64,000 bases of DNA from Psettodes erumei (lineage: Eukaryota > Chordata > Actinopteri > Pleuronectiformes > Psettodidae), in the NCBI GenBank assembly GCA_016785225.1, contig JAFBJZ010000901.1:1612001-1676000 (forward strand), written 5' to 3'. The notes below the pieces were generated by a model, which made no database searches, was not told where the DNA came from, and saw nothing but the letters and a program-made list of their open reading frames with translations. A program made the position numbers and the translations under genes. Positions 55,001-63,783 of this stretch are shown piece after piece. Every line of letters starts with the position of its first letter. Position 1 is the stretch's first letter.

Positions 55001-56325
55001 GGAGCGCAAGCTGAGGGAGGGTGGGTGGACGAGCCCCGGGCTCCCTCCACTACTACAACTGAGACCATTGCCTTTTTCACTCCCTTTCTCACCGGGCAAA
55101 TTTCCAATTTCACTCATTGCCTCTCACTTCGACTCCCCATTAGTTGCCATTTTTCCCCACCAGTCAGCCTGTCACTCTACCTCTACCTCAGCAATGATGA
55201 AGAGAAGTGAACTAAGGTAATCATCCACCAATATTTTGGACACTCCAGAAGCTGTTTTCATGTAGCTTGCATCAACCTAACATTTCTTTTAACACAGATG
55301 CTATGAATTTATATAATGAATATTTATGGGACCCTACAAGGGTGGGTAAACTCTTATTTCTCAAGTTGAGAACAACTTGAAGTTTCACTCTTCATTTTAA
55401 CTGTGGTGGTCCCTTGTCAGCTCACTCTTCTTCCATATTTTCTTCCTTTCTGTCAGAAGCACTTTACCTCTCTTTTTACTTTTGTTAGAGCACTTTAGAC
55501 TTTTTTTTTATTTTCCTGTCCCTCTCTCACCCACTTAGCAGATTCATGTTCACTTTTGAGAGAAGCCAAGTGCTTCCCTTTGACCTTCAACATGAGTCTG
55601 CAGAGAGACAGTGGAGTGGAAGAGACCTGTCTGTCAACTGACTCCACATAAACAGTGTGGGGCACATACAGGCACACAATGCTTATTCATGAATAACTCT
55701 GCTGCAAATGTGTGTAGGAGCCTGGCTTTGTCTTACTGATGTTGGATTTCCCATGCTCCCAGGTGTGGCGGTTGGCAGTTCAAATGCCATTTATCACCCT
55801 GTCTATTCTAATGCTGCAGTGTGTGACCAAACAGCCATGACAGGGCGCCCATTTCTCAGGCATGTAACTTAATTAGCTGTGTAGCAGCTCGAGTGAGTGA
55901 CATGGGCTTTCCCCCTGCAGTGACTATACAAGTAGTGGTTTCTGTAGCTTTGGATAGACTAAAAGATGGTGAGGATGTTTATGTCTCTGCAAATGGTATG
56001 TGTGTATGTTTCTCTGTGAATTGTTCCACTCCGTGCCGTTTCTTCCCAATTAAGATGCAAATTCTCCACGACCTGCCTCATGTTTGTGTACATTTTTGTG
56101 TATCATCTCTGATTTACAGACCACAGAAAGACAAATTTAAGATGTTTTGGCTGTAAATATATTAATGAACAAATTAAAAATCAGCAAAAGCAAGCAGACA
56201 CATCTTGTTTAGACAAGGTAAACACTGATTTAATTGTCAAGGGAATTCCGTGTAACTGCATTAAAGAAGCAGATATAATAATAAAAAACATCTTTTGCAT
56301 ATCATAATTACCCTTTTAGCGATTA

Positions 56326-56370
<45 letters not shown>

Positions 56371-59300
56371 ATAAGTTCCATCCATACCTCTTGTCTGTCA
56401 TGCAGTATGACTGTGCCAGCCTGCTCCACTACCTCAAACACCATGACACTGCACAAGTCCCTCCGCACAGACATGGTCATGTTGGCAAAGGCCGGCAGCT
56501 GATGCATGAACTCCAGCAGTTGCTCTATTCAGTACAAAAAGTAAAAAGGGCATAGAGAGAAGAAAAGGAGGGAAGGTAACTGTCAATTGGGGCTACTGGG
56601 CTACTGTCAATTCAAATGCAAAAGACCATTTTTATAAAATGTGAAACTTGCAGTACCAAGGCTTTTAGGCTTTTTTATTGTTTATCATATTATATGCCAT
56701 ACACACATATGCTACTCAATTATTTATTTTTCTGTAACCAGTCGTAAATCAAAGCAAACATCATTATGACATACAGAATGCGAAATCTCACAACACAACA
56801 CATCACCTAATATCTGCAAAGATTTCTCCCATTTCCCACTAAAGTTTTTAAGTAAATGTAAAGATTTATCATGCCTACTGAGGAATGTTCACATCCTGCT
56901 CCCTGCTGAACCCGTCTGCCTCCTCTGCACCGCGGCTGAGAGCAGTGTGACCCAGCTCCAACCTGCTCACCATGCAGGCCGGCTCAATAGCTCCCTTTCA
57001 TTGCTCCTGCTGTTATCACCACAGCCCCCTTCCTCTCTTCCACTCCATCTCTTTCCTTCTGTCATGGCATTTTATTTTTAAGTACCAGGTGGTTGGGGAG
57101 TTTGTCAAACAGTGCGTGTTTATGGATATAACTGGAAACTATCCTGATGTAAATGACAGAAAATTGTTGATCTGGTAAAGCTACACCAGGTTATTTTGGA
57201 AAAATGAAGATGCAGCATTGGCCAATAATGTGCTGGTGCTTCAGTTATTGAAGCTATATCAATTATAAGGTGATAATCCAGTTATAACTAGACAGGACAC
57301 GCAAACTGTTAAAGTCAAATTTAAAAAGAATGGGAGTCAACTCTATTGATGGAGGAAAATGTATTTAGCTATTTAAATTGTTGTTATACTGTGTGAGCCA
57401 TGGTTGAATGTGGGTCCGACTCTTTCGCCTGAATTAACTGTGAGTGTGACCAGTCAGTGGAGAGGGCCAGCCCCCCAGCATGCACTCAGCAGGCCGGGCC
57501 TTTACAAATTTCTATCAGCTCTCGGATGTGGTCACCTTCTCTTTCAGGAACCCACTGGGGTCCCACTAATGAGGTCGTCTATGTGATTGCCTGTTTGAAA
57601 ATACACAGTGAAAGGGTACTGGTGTTTAGAGACCGCTGCGATTTTTTTTTTTTTGGACGGGAATTTGTGTATCTCCCTTTTGTGTGATAGCATGAGGGAT
57701 GTGTTTCCTAAACATTTAGACCAAAGATAGAATCCAAGAGATTTCAACAAAGAAGTATGTGATATGCATTCCACCCCCCGCCCATTAATTTCATTTCAGT
57801 CAGTTTTAATTGACCTGTAAAGCATGCTACTGATTGGTCGAAGCACATAGTGGGACTGACCAATGTCATCATCATTGCGGTCGGCTGGATCTTTTTCCAG
57901 ACACTCTCGGACTAGATCTCGACCCAGGAGGGTGTCTGAAGCTCTCTCCAGGTCCTCATCCTCTTCCTCCTCTTCCTCGCTGTCCACCGCAGCCTCTGGA
58001 AGTCCAGACAGGTCCACATCTCCCAGCTCACTTTCCGTGGCCTGCAGCAAAGACAGTGGTGAAGGTGTAAGTTAACAGCAGCAGGAGATAGGAATGATGG
58101 AGATTGATTTGAATGAATCGTTAAAATAAAAATAGTTCCAACTCTCAATAAAAACTGCATCTACTGGATTTTCAAGAAGACTGTGTTTCATTTGCCTTAA
58201 AGTTTACCATGCTCGACTCAAAAAGAAACATCTGTAGCTTCAATTCCAGCACATTCCAGTAATAATGTGACCTCGAAATTCAAACTGGAGCAGGAATCTG
58301 TACCATGACAAGATGGTCTGCAGTGAACTAGTGTAAGTTTTGCACTGAGCATAAGTTATACTCCATAAAAAAACAACCGACTTCAAAGTGTCGACCATTA
58401 TTCATGAAATATTTCCTAAAATTTTGATTATATGATGATGATAGATGATGATAACTAGCATGTCAGTCAGGAATCAAGTGTTTAAGATATGACAGTACCT
58501 ACTCTTTTGAGAGAGTATAATCATGTTTATAAAAATGAAGCCATCCCCTTTCAGCTCTATTTCATTTCTCCTCTCAATGTTTCATGAGGATTTGCAGGGA
58601 TGAACCCCTCCACACCTTTGACTGAGCAGCTGTATCTGTGACCCTGAGCTAAAAACCTGTACACTGGGTCCAAAACACACCCAGCCAAATATTCAAATCC
58701 AGCAGTAATAATTCATACTCATATTTCCCCTCTGCAAGAGAGACAGATGGTTGGCAGGGTCTGGTTGTAAAGGGCAGAGGGGCTTTTGGGTCAGTTGGGA
58801 ATCGAACCATCAACCTAGAGGTGAAACGAGGCGGTAGGCCAAGGGACAAAGAGAAAACACAGCAAATGTTCTCTGGTCTGGGAAAACATAGGGTGATTTT
58901 TACCTCCGTTTACCATTTAGTTAATTTTTGTTAAGAAGCCAGGCAGGGAATTCACTTGTACTTTTTAGAAAAGCTATACAATAAAATAAGTTACGTGCTG
59001 TACTATATATTCTTTTCTTAGTTTCACAAGAACAAAATGGGACATTGTGTGAACAAAAGAAAAGAATGTTGGTAAATGTACATGTTGGATAACCTACAAC
59101 CAGTGTAGTATTGAGCCATAATGAGAATAAACCAGTGTCTACTCTACACACCCAAGGACAGTATCCTGTGAGTATCAAATGCACCTACGGTTTGCTAGCA
59201 GTGAATGAGTACATTGTAGTACATTTGATTGGGATATATTAGCTGTTATGTGGGGGTGTGGGCGTTCATTTTCTGCCCTATACACAACAAGATAAACTCT

Positions 59301-62300
59301 CTAACAAGCAATGCAATTGAGCTCTTGGGCTCTTTGGAGATTTGGTACCTAGCCCATAGGTTTTATAGGTTTCTCTTAGAGGGGGATTAAGTTAACAGTC
59401 CATCCAAGTTCAGGTACAGGTCCACTCTTGTTTTCATAAATTAGGTTGGACAAGCTATTTAGAGAACTGTCAAACACACCCACCGCTCAGCTCGGTCCTG
59501 TTCTGCACCAGATACGTTTAGCCTAAGAGATGAGTACAGACAAGTGCCAAATAATTTCCTGTCCAAACATAAAAAGTAAATTAGGATTTTATTTCCTTTG
59601 CTTACGTCTTTTTTCCCCATCACACCAGTGATAAATGACTAACACAATAAAAACACAGAACAACCTGTATTGATTAAATGAATTGGACTATGTGGTGCAC
59701 GTTGCACCTCTTTTCTGCCTGCATGCAGAACAAAAAGCAGCGCAAAGGGGAGTCAGATGCAGGGATAAAAACTCTGCAGTGTAGCACAGGTGTTAGGTCT
59801 AAGTAAAATATATATTTTTATGTTGCTCTGATTTATCGATTCTTGGAGGAAATTTATCTCAAGTATTCACTGGGCCAACAACCTGCAGAATGAGACAAAG
59901 GCCAAAAGTACACTGGTACTTTTTTATAGATGCCAATTACAAGAGAGAGACATTCAAACAGAGGCTGTTATGGGATTGTTAAATCATTTCACATAAATGG
60001 CCGTCATTTTAAGATTTGCTGGAAAATGGCAGCATCGAGGCAGTGGTGCAGACTTAGGGCGATAACACCTCACTTTCCCTTTCACCCACTGCTACTGAAA
60101 TATCCTCTGCCTCTGAAAGCCTTGTTCATTCAGAATGCGGGATGTGCCCTTTCAGTTCAATTCCCCAGGTCTCACAACAAGTTTGGGAAGGAGGATATTC
60201 CTTAAAGACCAGGGACAGAAAGAAAAAGAAAAGGATGGAGAGATGTACAGAGTTCCAGGATAAACAGTAGCCAAGGGATGAAAGAAAGGGGCACAGAAAT
60301 GAATAAAGTGACGTGGGAGGGATATAGAATAATAAAAGGATGAAAAAGGATGACTGACAGGCGAGGGATGCAAAGGAAGGAAAGGGCAAAAAGGAGGAGT
60401 ATGAGAAGTAAGAACAGGTGGAGGCAGAAAGGGTGGGAGCAAAGGGATCAGCTGTGGGTTAAGCCAAGGTATGAGGGGGAGTGAGGCGAGAAGAAGCCAG
60501 CAAACAGAAACAGTCTGCTCCATTGACAGCCGAGGCCCACGGGCACCTGCAGGGTCAGCACTTTTAGACAGCTGTAAACAAACACAGAGGCGGGTCAGCG
60601 ACAAGCTGATGGGATCAGAGCCATGTGATAAATATCTGATCTCCAGATGAAGAGCTCAGGTATCCATGTTAAACGCCTGGCCCAGGTTGACCCGACTCGA
60701 CCCGACTCACATCAATAGAGGAGGGAGCACAGGCTGTACAGATGGTACAATGGGCAAGAGATAGAGGAGGATTTATGCCATTTTTGTCCATTTCCTATCA
60801 AAAGCATGTGTGACTTTGCAAGATTCTGCTGACCCTTATTGCATCTTAGTGTGCCTGAGAGACGGGGATTATTTACAGAAATTCTTTAGTCAACAATGAG
60901 GCTTTTCACAGGTGCAATGGAAAAAAGAGGCACCAAAACAAATTCTGTTCTTGGAATTATGCAAAAGGTTTCCCATGAAAGGGTCAAAATGTGGGAGGAG
61001 GGAATGGACATTTAGACAAATAGCCTCTCGTCAATGATTTATCTCTGCTGACTGACCACTGCAGCAGTGGAAATTGCACATGGAATTTAATGCCAGGAAA
61101 GAGCAGGAATGAAATTTGTGGCACTGTTTACAGAGACTAAAGCCATGTAAACAGTGTGAGACTGCAAAATGAAAAGATGCATTTTAAAGCCCCATCTCAA
61201 CACATATGCAGGACAGGGCTTGCAGGCTGTACGGAGGAACTGAAAACCAGAAACGCTGCAGTCAAGTCTGAAAAGGTAATATTGAAAGGTTCTTGGATTT
61301 ATAACAACTTTCTGAGTAAAGAGGGGGGATTAGGAGAGCCGAGAGATTAAAGTGATGAGATGACAGCCTTGTCGTGTTCCCTTTTATGGATTATCAATTC
61401 ATGACCATTTAAATACCCTACTCCAGATCGAGAGAGAGAGGCATTTAATTCCAAAGCACACTGAGCTATTGAATTCTCAGAAATGTCACGTAAAGGTGAG
61501 GCTGATAAAGGAGGAGAGGAACAGAATTCATCGCACTGGAAGCCATCACCTACTGCTTCAACGTTCTGTAAAATTTGCGACCCCCCCTCTTAAATCATAT
61601 TGGCAAAGAGAGAGCACAGACTATGCACAGATGCCTCTGTGGACGTAATATGGACAGACAATCCTAGAAAAGCCCTGACTTCTATCAGCCAAAACATTAG
61701 CTTCCTAGCATGCTGTCATTAAAAGTAGCTGTCGCTGTAAGGAAAGCTAGGGTTAGAGCCAGCACGCTAAGAAATCACATTTTTACTGCTTTCAATGAGG
61801 GTGTGTGTTGGCTTGTTTCAGGTGATGTGTATAGTTAAAACTGAGTGGGTGAAAATAGGACATTTCCTTTTTAAATTATTCTCATGCTCAAGGATTCCTG
61901 ATATTCCTGAAACCTAAACGGCACATCACATTAAGGATGTAACTCATGCACACTGGATGACTTCCAATACCCCCATTTCCACTCTTCACTGCCTACTACC
62001 AAACAGAGCAGACCGAAGGAAAACCTGCAGGAATTATTGTCATAAACGTAGTCGCACTGATGATGCTGAAGCTTCTTTACCTGTAGCACAGGTACAGACA
62101 GCTTCAAAGGTTAGATTCATTTCCTGCATGTGACCTTTCCTCCACAGCAGGAAGTACAGAGGGAAATGGATCACCAGGATGCATGACTGATGCACGATAA
62201 TTAGCCAGATATGGAAGGGGGAAGAAATACAAAGAGGCAGAGTGGTGGGCTGACAGATATGATACAGGTAGAAAGACACAGCTGGAGCAAATCCAACTGG

Positions 62301-62891
62301 GGAGAGTCCACTATCAGGTAGACACTTTTGCCAGACACCAGATGTTGTCACAGTGTGGTGGTGGATGATGTTTGTCACTGGATTGGACAGGCTTCATTAT
62401 TTTTTAATGTAATACAATAAAGGTGGCAGGGAAAAGAAAAATCTTCATTTTTCAACCATCAAGATTTTTTTTTAAGAAACTCACATTAAACGCAAGATGG
62501 AGAACTGTATAATCAACACTATCCAATCTTTGATAATAATCAGTAAACACTTTCTCTGAGTTTACAGTAACAGTAGACTCAAAGAAACATGCTTCAGATC
62601 ATCTTTTTCAAAGGGGTTTGTCAGCTGTTTGTCAGGAAGAATGTGTAAAAGAAACGGTTCCCACCTGATAAATATCTGAGAGGCTGCTGCTCCCAGAGTC
62701 GCTGGCGATGCTGCATCCTGACTGGCTGGGAGGCATGTGCATCACCTGCTGGTGGGCGTGGTCTGTCAGGTGCATTTTATTGAGGTCAGCAGGAAGCTGT
62801 TCAGACAGACAGGAAGTAGCAGGGAGACAGAAGTCGAAGAGGATATGAGCTCAAGAGAGGTAAACATACAAGCTTAGGCGCACGCACGCAT

Positions 62892-62932
<41 letters not shown>

Positions 62933-63701
62933 CGGCTGTAAATTATGATCCACGGTGGGAGGTTGGTATGATTTCTGATGGACAGCAGAGGTTTGGAGGT
63001 GGGCAAATGGTATAATATTTTCTGGAGTTATCTTTACAAAACAAAAGTTAAAATCTTGAAAGCAGTGTCCCATGAGAATGGACTCTTATGCAGATAGCTT
63101 ACATCACCAGCTACTGTATACATACACACAATATATAACATATATGAACACTGAAACTCATTTAAGGCACATCCAAAGACTGAAATGTGTTTGCATTAAC
63201 CCAAGCAGGCCACAAATTAATGCTTTAAACTAATCTGTTCACAGTGTTCAGTTTATTTACCTTAGGACAGGGACACAATTTGCATAAAGCTAAATTTAAG
63301 CAAACAAAAACCCATTTGTTTGTATTTCATTATCACCTTCAAAGATAACTCACACTTCAAAAATACAAATTGCTAAGAGCTCATTCTCAAAAACACCCTA
63401 GAATCAAAATGAGACAAATTCATACAAGATGTAGGTCAACCAAAAGTCAACCCCAAACTCCCCGATTTATCACAGTATCATTGAAAAAGTTGAGCATCAT
63501 AATACTAACATTTTTTACTACAGTACAGAAATGAAAACAGGACTGGTCTCTTGCAGCCACAGAGGACAGATGTGGATGAAAGGATAAAAGAGGCATTTTT
63601 GTGTTTGAGACAGACAGAGGCTTTTAAAACATGGGATTTTCTGTAAAGCAAGGCAGCAAGATTTCATCTCTATTTGCTGCACAGGTGGACTGATGTGCCC
63701 C

Positions 63702-63783
<82 letters not shown>

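Noticed and set aside
63518..63778. Minus-strand frame beginning with a Val-Cys run and Gly run
   Set aside because: Translation of the GT/G tract; no coding meaning.
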